6,087 bases of DNA from an uncultured Lachnospiraceae bacterium (GCA_934437985.1 CAKSBI010000055.1:1-6087); one strand, 5' to 3'; positions 1 to 5,962 are shown, counted from the first letter of the stretch. The notes: a model not told the origin generated them from the sequence alone. Numbers and translations are program-made.

Positions 1-32
1 TATTGATATTATGTATTATATTCTTATTGTAT

Positions 33-104
33 TCCTCGATAGCTCAATGGTAGAGCACTCGGCTGTTAACCGAGTTGTTGTAGGTTCGAGCCCTACTCGG
101 GGAG
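33..104 (+). tRNA. tRNA-Asn (anticodon GTT)
   Basis: This folds into a complete cloverleaf. The 7-bp acceptor stem pairs 33-39 with 97-103 (one G-U pair). The D stem is 42-45/53-56. The anticodon stem is 58-62/70-74, around the loop CTGTTAA with anticodon GTT at 65-67. The variable loop is 75-79, and the T stem 80-84/92-96 closes the loop TTCGAGC. The discriminator base at 104 is G, as usual for tRNA-Asn. The CCA end is not encoded, so it would be added after transcription. A run of six T at 105-110 follows directly and may help end transcription. The 32 bases upstream are AT-rich and contain a TATATT at 17-22 that could be a -10 element, but any -35 lies outside the window, so this could equally be the last member of a tRNA cluster. 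Confidence 0.97.
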
Positions 105-215
105 TTTTTTATTTTATAAAAGTTTATGAAAGTAATGAGTCGGATGTGTATGCATGGATCTGATGTCTGTACCAGGGTCTAATGTAAGTGAAAATAATAA
201 AGAATGAATAATAAA
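105..215. other. Intergenic spacer without recognised content
   Basis: After the T run that follows the tRNA there is no open reading frame with a ribosome binding site on either strand, no repeat and no strong hairpin. The stretch lies between a plus-strand tRNA and the 3' end of a minus-strand gene. I see nothing functional in it beyond the two transcript ends it separates. Confidence 0.6.
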
Positions 216-252
216 GGAAGGTCTTGGATTGGATGTAATTCAAGACCTTTCC
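216..252 (-). terminator. Rho-independent terminator of the AraC-family gene
   Basis: The arms AAGGTCTTG (218-226) and CAAGACCTT (241-249) pair perfectly over 9 bp. Two further G-C pairs (216-217 with 251-252) lie beyond a single-base bulge, and the loop is 14 bases. Read on the minus strand, the hairpin begins three bases after the stop codon and is followed by a T-rich tail (CCTTTATTATT and onward). On the plus strand no T tract follows, so it should serve the minus-strand gene only. Confidence 0.8.
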
Positions 253-254
253 GG

Positions 255-1034
255 TTATTGTCCGGTATTATATGAATTTTTTCTGAACTGCTTTGGTGTA
301 ACGCCTTCTATTTTTTTGAATTGTCTGCAGAAGTGTTCTGTAGTTCTGTATCCGCAATATATAGCAATCATGTTAATGGGATGAGTAGTGTGTGACAGAT
401 ATTCCCTGGCTTGTTTTATCCTGCTGGTAATGACATCCTGTGATATTGTTGTATCAAAATACTCTTTATATAATCTGTGAATGTTGTTATGGCTCATGTG
501 TAGGATATCTGCAATATTTTCAAGTGACCAGTCATATTCGGGATGCAGATATATTTTATTGCGTATATTATACATTGCATTGAAATGGGGCTTAAGTGAA
601 CTCAACTTTGAGGAATCACTGATTTTGAGGAACATGGCACGCATGAGATTGTCAAGAATCTCTTCACGATTGCTCTCGTATACAATATTCTCATAAGCTA
701 TCAAATCAATTAAATCATATACGTGATATGGGTCAGTCAGGTATATTGGCTGCCCGACTGGCAGGGAAAATTGTGTAGGAATCTCATTATCATGCCTGAA
801 ATGAATACTGCATTCTATAAATGGTTCATTATCCGATGAAGCATAGTATAGCGGTGTGTATTTTGGGAAAAAAAATGCCGTGTGTCTCTTAAATTCATGC
901 CATGTTCCATCAATCTTTATTTTGTAGGAAGACTTTGGGATCAATAAAAAATCATTGTTGATTCCATGAGGGACATTATTAATAACCGGTTGATCCGATA
1001 TTGCATTCACAATAACACAGCTGACATTAAACAT
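255..1034 (-). CDS. AraC-family transcriptional regulator
   Basis: This is a cytoplasmic DNA-binding regulator of 259 residues, close to the usual AraC length. Residues 1 to about 120 look like the ligand-sensing (cupin-like) region, with the typical proline and aromatic pattern in FFFPKYTPLYY near 54-64, but the ligand cannot be told. The C-terminal part is the double helix-turn-helix. The first HTH is around 170-191 (WSLENIADILHMS). The second, around 219-250, carries the family signature (CGYRTTEHFCRQFKK, then GVTPKQFR). A GTG three codons upstream at 1043 is also open, but it lies inside the GAGGTGA ribosome binding site. That site is correctly spaced for the ATG at 1034, so I use the ATG. 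The gene is monocistronic, ending in its own terminator. AraC members commonly control a neighbouring sugar or stress gene. Here the divergent neighbour is a small membrane protein with no evident link, so the target is unknown. Confidence 0.93.
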   Translation of the reverse strand: MFNVSCVIVNAISDQPVINNVPHGINNDFLLIPKSSYKIKIDGTWHEFKRHTAFFFPKYTPLYYASSDNEPFIECSIHFRHDNEIPTQFSLPVGQPIYLTDPYHVYDLIDLIAYENIVYESNREEILDNLMRAMFLKISDSSKLSSLKPHFNAMYNIRNKIYLHPEYDWSLENIADILHMSHNNIHRLYKEYFDTTISQDVITSRIKQAREYLSHTTHPINMIAIYCGYRTTEHFCRQFKKIEGVTPKQFRKNSYNTGQ

Positions 1035-1108
1035 TGGTATCACCTCATTCTATATAATCTGAAGTTTGACTTAAATTCATATAATTATTCTAATTATTTA
1101 TATATTAT

Positions 1109-1138
1109 ATTATAAATGATAAAAAAGGTATAGCACAA
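1109..1138 (-). promoter_or_regulatory. Possible promoter for the AraC-family gene
   Basis: On the minus strand a TTGTGC (1138-1133) is followed after 18 bases by a perfect TATAAT (1114-1109). A second overlapping TATAAT lies five bases further on. The -35 match is poor and the region is very AT-rich, so a chance match is possible. The position, roughly 75 to 100 bases upstream of the ATG, would leave a moderate 5' leader. Confidence 0.35.
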
Positions 1139-1183
1139 TTTATATAGTTCCGCAATTTTTCACAAAAAATTATTAAGATATAA

Positions 1184-1267
1184 GAAGCCGGGACAGGTAA
1201 AGTATCATTTAATAGGATAAAACTTGAAGTAAATGATACTGATGAATTAGTATTTGCAATAGGTTAA
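1184..1267 (+). pseudogene. Possible decayed reading-frame tail without a start
   Basis: One plus-strand frame, open from 1184 to a TAA at 1265-1267, reads EAGTGKVSFNRIKLEVNDTD followed by ELVFAIG. This has the composition and alternating pattern of real protein (a beta-strand-rich tail). It has no start codon or ribosome binding site, and a stop codon lies directly upstream at 1181-1183. It could be the remnant of a gene once divergent from the AraC regulator, or simply chance in a short open frame. I do not recognise the family. The downstream gene's -35 element lies inside it. Confidence 0.25.
1201..1240. repeat. 11-bp perfect inverted repeat
   Basis: AGTATCATTTA (1201-1211) and its exact reverse complement TAAATGATACT (1230-1240) are separated by 18 bases. 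The centre is about 35 bases upstream of the -35 box of the small membrane protein gene and about 185 bases upstream of the AraC start. A two-site operator or an RNA hairpin are both possible. No T tract follows, so it is not a terminator. Confidence 0.55.
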
Positions 1268-1282
1268 TAAAGCTGTTATACT
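1254..1282 (+). promoter_or_regulatory. Sigma-A promoter with extended -10
   Basis: TTGCAA (1254-1259) is separated by exactly 17 bases from TATACT (1277-1282). A TG one base upstream of the -10 (1274-1275) gives the extended TGnTATACT form. Transcription should start near 1289, about 48 bases before the ATG of the small zinc-ribbon gene. Confidence 0.75.
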
Positions 1283-1336
1283 CTTTTTACATATAGGGGG
1301 AGAGTTGATGCAATAAGGTATAAGAGGTGAATTGGT

Positions 1337-1720
1337 ATGAACAGATTTAACAGATGGTTATATGATTTCATGCGTGGAAGGAATGGAATGGATAATCTTA
1401 ATAAGGCATTGTTTATTATTGTTATCATTCTGGATGTTATATGTATATTTATAAAGAAACGTGTAGTGTATTCTATATTTTGGCTGGTATCAATATTGTT
1501 TTTATATCGGTTTCTATCAAAGAATCTTGTGGCAAGGCAGCGTGAGAATGATAAATTCCAAAGCTTTACGAGAATTAATAAAATGAAGTACGATATGCGT
1601 AAGGACTATAAGATATTCAGGTGCAAAGTGTGTGGACGCAATATAAGGGTGCCAAGGGGTAAGGGCAAGATTGAGGTTACATGTCCTGTCTGCAAGAATA
1701 AGACTGTACACAGGACATGA
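1337..1720 (+). CDS. Small membrane protein with C-terminal zinc ribbon
   Basis: This is a 127-residue protein of unknown specific function. After a basic, aromatic N-terminus it has two hydrophobic segments, about 22-40 and 44-60, separated by a short KKR turn, suggesting a membrane hairpin. A charged linker (about 61-93) follows. The C-terminal zinc ribbon has two CxxC knuckles: Cys96 and Cys99 (CKVCG), and Cys116 and Cys119 (CPVCK). The ends are very basic, so the ribbon could bind nucleic acid or a protein partner at the inner membrane face, but this is inference. The start is set by AGAGGTGA ending six bases before the ATG, and a strong promoter lies just upstream. It is transcribed alone and converges on the aminopeptidase gene 54 bases away. 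I do not know a gene name for it. Confidence 0.85.
   Translation: MNRFNRWLYDFMRGRNGMDNLNKALFIIVIILDVICIFIKKRVVYSIFWLVSILFLYRFLSKNLVARQRENDKFQSFTRINKMKYDMRKDYKIFRCKVCGRNIRVPRGKGKIEVTCPVCKNKTVHRT
1680..1719 (+). other. 10-bp hairpin spanning the stop codon
   Basis: CATGTCCTGT (1680-1689) and ACAGGACATG (1710-1719) pair perfectly across a 20-base loop, so the right arm covers part of the TGA stop at 1718-1720. The left arm encodes the second zinc knuckle. The downstream bases are T-rich but hold no continuous T tract. It might be a weak terminator or a 3'-end stabilising structure for the small gene, whose mRNA otherwise has no visible terminator before the convergent gene. Confidence 0.4.
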
Positions 1721-1774
1721 AACAAGATTTGAGTGTTTATGTGTTATATTTAGTGATATGATATATAGATAGTT

Positions 1775-3160
1775 TTACATCAAAAACGCCTTATAGGCTT
1801 TATAAGCCATGTATATGTCATACTTGCTTGCTGATTCATAAGGAGAGTGCATTGAGTGGATAGGTACCCCGCAGTCAAGAACCTCCATTCCACGGTCTGC
1901 AAGTATATAGGCAATTGTTCCGCCGCCGCCCTCGTCAACTTTACCCATCTCAGATGACTGGTATGTAACGTCATTGTCTTCAAATATTTTTCGTACATAT
2001 CCAATGAATTCGGCATTGGCATCAGATGCACCTGATTTGCCACGGGCGCCGGTGTACTTTTTGATGCTGATACCTTTACCCATATATGCTGCATTATTCT
2101 TTTCCATTACATCTGAATAAGTTGGGTCATATGCTGCAGTAACATCTGCTGATAAAGCCTTTGAAGCAGAAAGTGTGCGCTGGAGTGCATATGGGCTTAT
2201 GATGCCTGTCTTTTCAAGAAGGTCGATCAGAAATAATTCGAAATTCCGGGATTTCATCCCGGTGTTGCCAACGCTTCCAATCTCTTCCTTATCGGACAGG
2301 ATGCATAGTGCGGTATGTTCAGGTGTCCCAAGCTCCATAAGGGCAGTAAGTGCAGGATAGGCGCAGACTCTGTCATCCTGTCCGTAGGCGGCAACCATAC
2401 TTCTGTCAAGTCCCAGTGAGCGTGCCTTTGCAGCCGGAACTGCTTCAATCTCTGCGCTTTTAAAATCATCCTCGTTAATGCCGTATTTTTCTTTTAAGAT
2501 TGCCAGGATTGTATTTCTGGCACTGACGTCTTTAGTTTCATCAGCAATATCTGATTCTTCGCATGAAGGAATTGAACCAATGACGATGTTCAGGTTTTCG
2601 GCAGGGATTCCCTCTGACAGCTTCTTGGAATTCTGTTTGCCTGACAGATGTGGAAGAAGGTCTGTTATAAGAAATACAGGGTCAGAGTCATCCTCGCCTA
2701 TGTTAATATCTACGACAGTTCCGTCAGTAAGGGCAGCTACACCATGAAGTGCAAGCGGGATAGTTGTCCATTGGTATTTTTTTATGCCACCATAGTAATG
2801 TGTCTTAAGTAATACAAGTCCGGTATCTTCATAAAGCGGATTCTGCTTGAGGTCGAGCCTCGGTGCGTCTATGTGTGCGCCTACTGCATTGAAACCATCA
2901 GTCAGTGGCTTGTTTCCGATAACGGCAAGGAAAAGAGATTTATTTTTATTGATCCCATATACCCTGTCACCCGGTTTTAATTCATCATATTGAGTGATAT
3001 CTTTAAAACCATTTTTTCCGGCAAGACATACAGCTTCCCTCACTGCCTCACGTTCAGTCTTCGCAGCGTTGAGGAATTGTATGTATCCATTGCAATAATC
3101 CATGATCTGATTCTTAAGTGAATCATCAATGCCATTCCAGTAATTGTTTTTCATATTCAT
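1775..3160 (-). CDS. M18-family zinc aminopeptidase (aspartyl aminopeptidase-like)
   Basis: This cytoplasmic di-zinc exopeptidase removes N-terminal residues (acidic ones in characterised relatives) from peptides and forms large oligomers in known family members. It has 461 residues, normal for the family. The metal and catalytic residues are in order: His96 in GAHIDAPRLD, the bridging Asp in GQDDR (262-263), the general base and ligand pair Glu292-Glu293 in DKEEIGS, Asp339 in SADV, and the C-terminal His in VPIHSMHSPYE (His435). The KTHYYGGIKKYQW stretch (119-131) is also characteristic. An upstream in-frame ATG at 3169 overlaps the AGGAG ribosome binding site. The ATG at 3160 sits nine bases after that site and is chosen. 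A further ATG two codons on (3154) is less well spaced. The gene looks monocistronic, with a divergent promoter region at its 5' end. No clear terminator is visible beyond its TAA. Confidence 0.95.
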   Translation of the reverse strand: MNMKNNYWNGIDDSLKNQIMDYCNGYIQFLNAAKTEREAVREAVCLAGKNGFKDITQYDELKPGDRVYGINKNKSLFLAVIGNKPLTDGFNAVGAHIDAPRLDLKQNPLYEDTGLVLLKTHYYGGIKKYQWTTIPLALHGVAALTDGTVVDINIGEDDSDPVFLITDLLPHLSGKQNSKKLSEGIPAENLNIVIGSIPSCEESDIADETKDVSARNTILAILKEKYGINEDDFKSAEIEAVPAAKARSLGLDRSMVAAYGQDDRVCAYPALTALMELGTPEHTALCILSDKEEIGSVGNTGMKSRNFELFLIDLLEKTGIISPYALQRTLSASKALSADVTAAYDPTYSDVMEKNNAAYMGKGISIKKYTGARGKSGASDANAEFIGYVRKIFEDNDVTYQSSEMGKVDEGGGGTIAYILADRGMEVLDCGVPIHSMHSPYESASKYDIYMAYKAYKAFLM

Positions 3161-3191
3161 TCTTTTCATCTCCTGTAGCTTTGCTGACTAT

Positions 3192-3220
3192 ATAATATAA
3201 AAAACTGTACAATAATACAA
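3192..3220 (-). promoter_or_regulatory. Sigma-A promoter of the aminopeptidase gene
   Basis: On the minus strand TTGTAT (3220-3215) and TATTAT (3197-3192) are separated by exactly 17 bases. The predicted start is about 25 bases upstream of the chosen ATG, just ahead of the AGGAG ribosome binding site. Confidence 0.65.
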
Positions 3221-3260
3221 GCATGGAGTTTTAGAAATGGTAGATATAAAAGTAAAAAGA

Positions 3261-3269
3261 TGTTATAAT
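3261..3269 (+). promoter_or_regulatory. Extended -10 promoter for the zinc-ribbon/HD hydrolase pair
   Basis: TGTTATAAT is a perfect TATAAT (3264-3269) with an upstream TG in the extended position. No good -35 is visible at 16 to 18 bases, which extended -10 promoters can tolerate. Transcription would begin near 3276, about 50 bases before the ATG at 3327. This argues against translation starting at the in-frame ATG at 3237, which lies upstream of the promoter. Confidence 0.6.
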
Positions 3270-3326
3270 ATCAGCCATATCTGTAAAGAGATATTTATGT
3301 ATACGGCTATAATGGAGGAATTTTGG

Positions 3327-4076
3327 ATGAATATGGTTATTGTACTTGTACTGCTTGCGTTTATTGTAGGTGGGGCACTTTATCTGTTTTTTGCCGTCAG
3401 GACCAGGGCAAAGCAGCTGTCAAGGGAGTTGTATGGAACTTCTGATATTTCTGAAGCTATGAAACGTGCGAAGCTTGAGGTTGCTGAGACACCAAAGTCG
3501 TTATCAGCAATGACACGAATTGAACTTCCAAGAATTGTAAAAGATTTTCCGGCGTTTAATTATGATGAGATGAAGGAGCGGGCAGAGAATGTCCTTACAG
3601 GATATCTGCTTGGGATTGAAGGTAAGAATCCCGGTGCATTGTCCGGTGTTACAAGTGAACTTAAGGAACAGCTGGAACAGAGGATTGAGATGTTAGAGGC
3701 CGGTAACCTGACTGAGCATTATGACAGGCTTAAGATACACAGAACAGAGATAAAAAGATACACGAAGAAGGCTGGAAGATGTATAGTAACATTTCAGAGT
3801 GCACTTGAATCTGTTCATTATGTAACTGATATTGATAATAATGTTATCCGTGGAGACAGGGAATTTAAAGAGCAGGCACGTTTTGAGACAGATATGGTGT
3901 ACATACAGGACCGTGATATAGTTGAGGACCGGTACGATGATGCAAAAGGGCTTGTGTGCCCTAACTGTGGTGCACCGGTTACTGACCTCGGAGTTAAGGT
4001 ATGCCGGTATTGTGGCAGGGGAATTGTAGAATATAATATAAATGTATGGTCATTTGATAATATTACGGAAAGATAA
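3327..4076 (+). CDS. Membrane-anchored protein with possible Tim44/NTF2-like region and C-terminal zinc ribbon
   Basis: This 249-residue protein begins with a single hydrophobic segment (about 3-24) ending in positive residues (VRTRAK), so it is probably a signal anchor with the body in the cytoplasm. Residues about 70-205 form a soluble domain. Its opening (FPAFNYDEMKERAENVLTGY) and the later LKIHRTEIKRY and strand-rich stretch resemble Tim44-like/NTF2-fold domains, but this assignment is by feel. The C-terminus holds a zinc ribbon, CPNCG (Cys211, Cys214) and CRYCG (Cys226, Cys229). The frame is open for 30 codons upstream. However, GGAGG eight bases before the ATG at 3327 and the hydrophobic segment immediately after fix this start. 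The HD hydrolase gene follows after 44 bases, so co-transcription is likely. The precise function is unknown. Confidence 0.85.
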   Translation: MNMVIVLVLLAFIVGGALYLFFAVRTRAKQLSRELYGTSDISEAMKRAKLEVAETPKSLSAMTRIELPRIVKDFPAFNYDEMKERAENVLTGYLLGIEGKNPGALSGVTSELKEQLEQRIEMLEAGNLTEHYDRLKIHRTEIKRYTKKAGRCIVTFQSALESVHYVTDIDNNVIRGDREFKEQARFETDMVYIQDRDIVEDRYDDAKGLVCPNCGAPVTDLGVKVCRYCGRGIVEYNINVWSFDNITER

Positions 4077-4120
4077 GTCTGCCTTAAAGTTGGCTGGTGA
4101 CCAATAAGGGGGGAATCGGA

Positions 4121-4573
4121 ATGATATATACAGAATTAACCTGTAAAGCAATGATGACAGCGTACAATGCACATCAGGGCCAATTTGATGTAAACGGAGT
4201 TCCGTATATCTTTCATCCATATCATGTGGCTGAACAGATGAAGGATGAGATAACCGTATGTGTTGCACTGCTGCATGATGTTGTTGAAGATACCGGGGTT
4301 ACTATGGATGAGCTTGCTGCGGAGTTCCCTGATGAGGTAATAGGGGCCCTTAAGCTGCTTACACATGAACCAGGCACAGATTATTATGAATATGTAAAAC
4401 GTATATGTACGAATCCTGTTGCAAGGGCTGTTAAGATGGGAGATATGCTCCACAATATGGATGAGAGCAGAATATATGATAAGAGTAAGGTCAGTGAAGA
4501 AAGACTTAAGCACTGGCGTGAAAAATATGCCCGGGCAATAAAGATACTTGAGGGGAGTTCAGTAGAAATATAA
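4121..4573 (+). CDS. Stand-alone HD-domain (p)ppGpp hydrolase-like protein
   Basis: This 150-residue protein matches the hydrolase half of RelA/SpoT enzymes (small alarmone hydrolase, MESH1-like), which remove the 3' pyrophosphate of (p)ppGpp in the cytoplasm. The signature residues are present in order: His32 in FHPYHVA, His52-Asp53 (the HD pair) in LLHDVVEDT, Glu56-Asp57 in the same motif, and Asp108 with His111-Asn112 in KMGDMLHNM. No synthetase or TGS/ACT domain follows, and the length fits a hydrolase-only protein. A GTG at 4097 is in frame, but AAGGGGGGA followed by six bases points to the ATG at 4121. It lies 44 bases behind the zinc-ribbon membrane gene with no terminator between, so it is probably in the same transcript. 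(p)ppGpp as substrate is inference, since related HD proteins hydrolyse other nucleotides. Confidence 0.88.
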   Translation: MIYTELTCKAMMTAYNAHQGQFDVNGVPYIFHPYHVAEQMKDEITVCVALLHDVVEDTGVTMDELAAEFPDEVIGALKLLTHEPGTDYYEYVKRICTNPVARAVKMGDMLHNMDESRIYDKSKVSEERLKHWREKYARAIKILEGSSVEI

Positions 4574-4609
4574 TTATAAAAAAAGTATAAACTGCTTGCG
4601 TTATATATT

Positions 4610-4638
4610 TTCAGATGATAAACAGAACTTAGTTTAAT
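4610..4638 (+). promoter_or_regulatory. Possible promoter of the trp leader
   Basis: TTCAGA (4610-4615) and TTTAAT (4633-4638) are 17 bases apart and would start transcription near 4646, a few bases before the first T-box leader sequence. Both boxes are imperfect, and other AT-rich -10 candidates (TATAGC at 4643-4648) are nearby. Confidence 0.4.
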
Positions 4639-4645
4639 TGAATAT

Positions 4646-4998
4646 AGCCTAAACTGATGAGGCGGAGATAAAAGCATATCGTGCACTCACAGAGAGTCCG
4701 GGAAGCTGAGAACCGGACAGAACGCAGTTTGTTAAATGGACCGCTGAGGGCGCAGTCAAATGGAAGAACAGAACCATATTGTGGCTGTCACAGCTATCAG
4801 AAGATAATTTACTGATTGTGATAAGATAATTCCAGAGTATTCTGCGACGTAGGACATACGTAAGTTGTCTGGAATATGAAGGTATTTCGTAAAGAGCACA
4901 GAGCAATCTGTGAAGCAAGGTGGCACCGCGGTAATTAATGGTTGTGATATAACCGTCCTTGACAGAGTATAGATATTATTCTGTTAAGGACGTTTTTT
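4646..4998 (+). promoter_or_regulatory. T-box leader, tryptophan-responsive (UGG specifier)
   Basis: This untranslated leader reads the charging state of a tRNA and stops or allows transcription. Stem I is visible as GTGC-A-CTC (4681-4688) facing GAG-G-GCGC (4746-4753). Above it are the conserved AGAGAG (4691-4696) and the apical hairpin TCCGG/CCGGA (4697-4701 with 4713-4717). The specifier-loop strand follows, with TGG at 4761-4763 (Trp) preceded by AAA and followed by A. A likely stem III pairs 4829-4836 with 4868-4875 (8 bp). The T-box core AAGCAAGGTGGCACCGCG is at 4913-4930. The antiterminator pairs 4917-4920 with 4957-4960 and 4928-4932 with 4952-4956, leaving the 7-base bulge UGGCACC. 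Its UGGC complements a G-discriminator CCA end, as in bacterial tRNA-Trp. I could not pair the base of stem I. The 5' end is approximate. Confidence 0.93.
4954..4998 (+). terminator. T-box attenuator terminator
   Basis: The arm at 4954-4966 (CGTCCTTGACAGA) pairs with 4980-4992 (TCTGTTAAGGACG) over 13 bp with one G-U pair. TTTTTT follows at 4993-4998, then more T. Its left arm shares bases 4954-4960 with the antiterminator, so the two structures exclude each other. It should terminate transcription when tRNA-Trp is charged. Confidence 0.92.
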
Positions 4999-5068
4999 GT
5001 TTTATGTCCATGCAGATATAATACGGACAGATAATTGATTCAGAATAATAAAGCAGGGAGGAAACGAT

Positions 5069-5503
5069 ATGGACTATCCGGAATTAAAAGAGGCAGAGAA
5101 GTTAGCGTGTGAAGGTAATTACAGCATTATTCCAATCGCAAGGGAGTTATATGCTGACAGAAAGACACCGGTAGAAGCACTCAGGATACTTAAGAATGTA
5201 AGCAGACATTGTTACATTCTTGAAAGTGCAGAGGATAATGAGCGGTGGGGAAGATACACATTTCTTGGATATGACCCGGTTCTTGAACTGACCTGCCACA
5301 ATCATGAGCTTAAGATAACTACCGGAATGACTATTACAAAAACTGTAAGCCATCCGGGAGATACAATCCGTGAGATACTTTCGCAGTATAAGAGTCCGGC
5401 AGTTGAAGGACTTCCTCCATTTACAGGTGGATTTGTCGGGTATTTTTCATATGATTACATCAAATACAGTAATTCTTTCACCGGGTCCCGGGAAACCCTC
5501 TGA
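5069..5503 (+). pseudogene. trpE: trpE fragment, anthranilate synthase component I, N-terminal part only
   Basis: Intact TrpE converts chorismate to anthranilate with ammonia from TrpG, the first step of tryptophan synthesis. The start is firm: GGAGG with seven bases to the ATG, directly downstream of the T-box. Residues 1 to about 134 match the TrpE N-terminal domain, including the YILESAEDNERWGRYTFLG region with the LES motif of the tryptophan feedback site, and GGFVGYFSYDYIKYS (120-134). The frame then departs into ten unrelated residues (NSFTGSRETL) and a TGA, because from about 5463-5472 the DNA is trpG sequence in another frame. The whole chorismate-binding catalytic domain (roughly 350 residues against a usual length near 500) is missing, so the product cannot be active. 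Confidence 0.92.
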
Positions 5504-5897
5504 TGCGGGAATCTGTATACAGGCAGCAAAAGAGCTTGGGGATGATATACCGGTGCTTGGAGTGTGTCTGGGTCATCAGTCAATATGCGAGGCATATGGG
5601 GCTGAGGTATCATATGCGAAGGAAATGATGCATGGAAAGACGAGTGTTATCACGGTTGACACGGATAGCACATTATTTCATGGTATGGAAAAAAGTATTA
5701 CAGTTGCAAGATACCATTCACTGGCAGCAGTAAAGGATACAATTCCCGGGGAGCTTAAGGTGACTGCTGCAGCTGATGATGGAGAGATAATGGCAGTTGA
5801 ACATATTTCAAAGAGAATATATGGTGTCCAGTTCCATCCGGAATCAGTGCTTACGCCTGATGGAATCCATATAATAAGAAATTTCCTTGGGCGGTAG
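5467..5897 (+). pseudogene. trpG: trpG fragment, anthranilate synthase glutamine amidotransferase, lacking N-terminus
   Basis: TrpG releases ammonia from glutamine for TrpE. The recognisable part runs from VILSPGPGKPSDAG to the TAG at 5895-5897, about 142 residues against a usual length near 190, so some 46 N-terminal residues are gone. Retained are the oxyanion-hole region (SPGPG), the nucleophile Cys in GVCLGHQ, and the catalytic His and Glu in VQFHPESVLT. The 5' boundary is the deletion joint near 5467, give or take a few bases. It is not in frame with trpE (offset by one) and has no ribosome binding site or proper start. An ATG at 5451 opens this frame, but it lies in trpE-derived DNA. 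A homologous PabA assignment is possible, but the Trp T-box and preceding trpE favour trpG. Confidence 0.9.
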
Positions 5898-5962
5898 GGC
5901 TTGAGGGGCGTACTGCCGGATTACAGGCACTTGCGGAAAAAAGAAATAAATTAAAACGCTAA
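5897..5962 (+). pseudogene. Unrecognised reading-frame tail between trpG and the IS end
   Basis: A frame overlapping the end of trpG reads GLEGRTAGLQALAEKRNKLK plus R and stops at TAA (5960-5962). The helical, basic composition looks like a genuine protein C-terminus. It has no start or ribosome binding site and does not resemble the start of trpD, the gene expected after trpG. It may be the tail of another deleted gene, part of the mobile element, or chance. Confidence 0.25.

Noticed and set aside
481..696. Plus-strand open frame of 71 codons opposite the AraC gene
   Set aside because: No ribosome binding site, and it is fully antisense to a well-supported gene with clear family motifs.
1154..1171. 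AATTTTT/AAAAATT hairpin with a CACA loop
   Set aside because: It is made only of A-T pairs in an AT-rich spacer, with no associated tract or gene end, and is likely to be chance.
1780..2750. Several open frames of 60 to 104 codons within the aminopeptidase gene on both strands
   Set aside because: They overlap the M18 coding frame, lack ribosome binding sites and have no recognisable sequence, so they are shadows of the real gene.
3237..3326. Thirty-codon N-terminal extension of the zinc-ribbon membrane protein
   Set aside because: The extension starts upstream of the likely extended -10 promoter and lacks a ribosome binding site. The ATG at 3327 has GGAGG and leads straight into the membrane segment.
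4737..4739. Another TGG as the T-box specifier
   Set aside because: It lies before the 3' strand of the stem I helix (4746-4753), whereas the specifier loop follows that strand. The TGG at 4761-4763 is in the right place.
4136..4918. Minus-strand open frames over the HD hydrolase and the T-box leader
   Set aside because: They are antisense to a conserved enzyme and a structured RNA, and have no start signals.
5069..5897. trpE-trpG as a functional fusion or programmed frameshift
   Set aside because: The whole TrpE catalytic domain is absent, so shifting frame would not restore an enzyme. No slippery site with supporting structure was seen at the joint.
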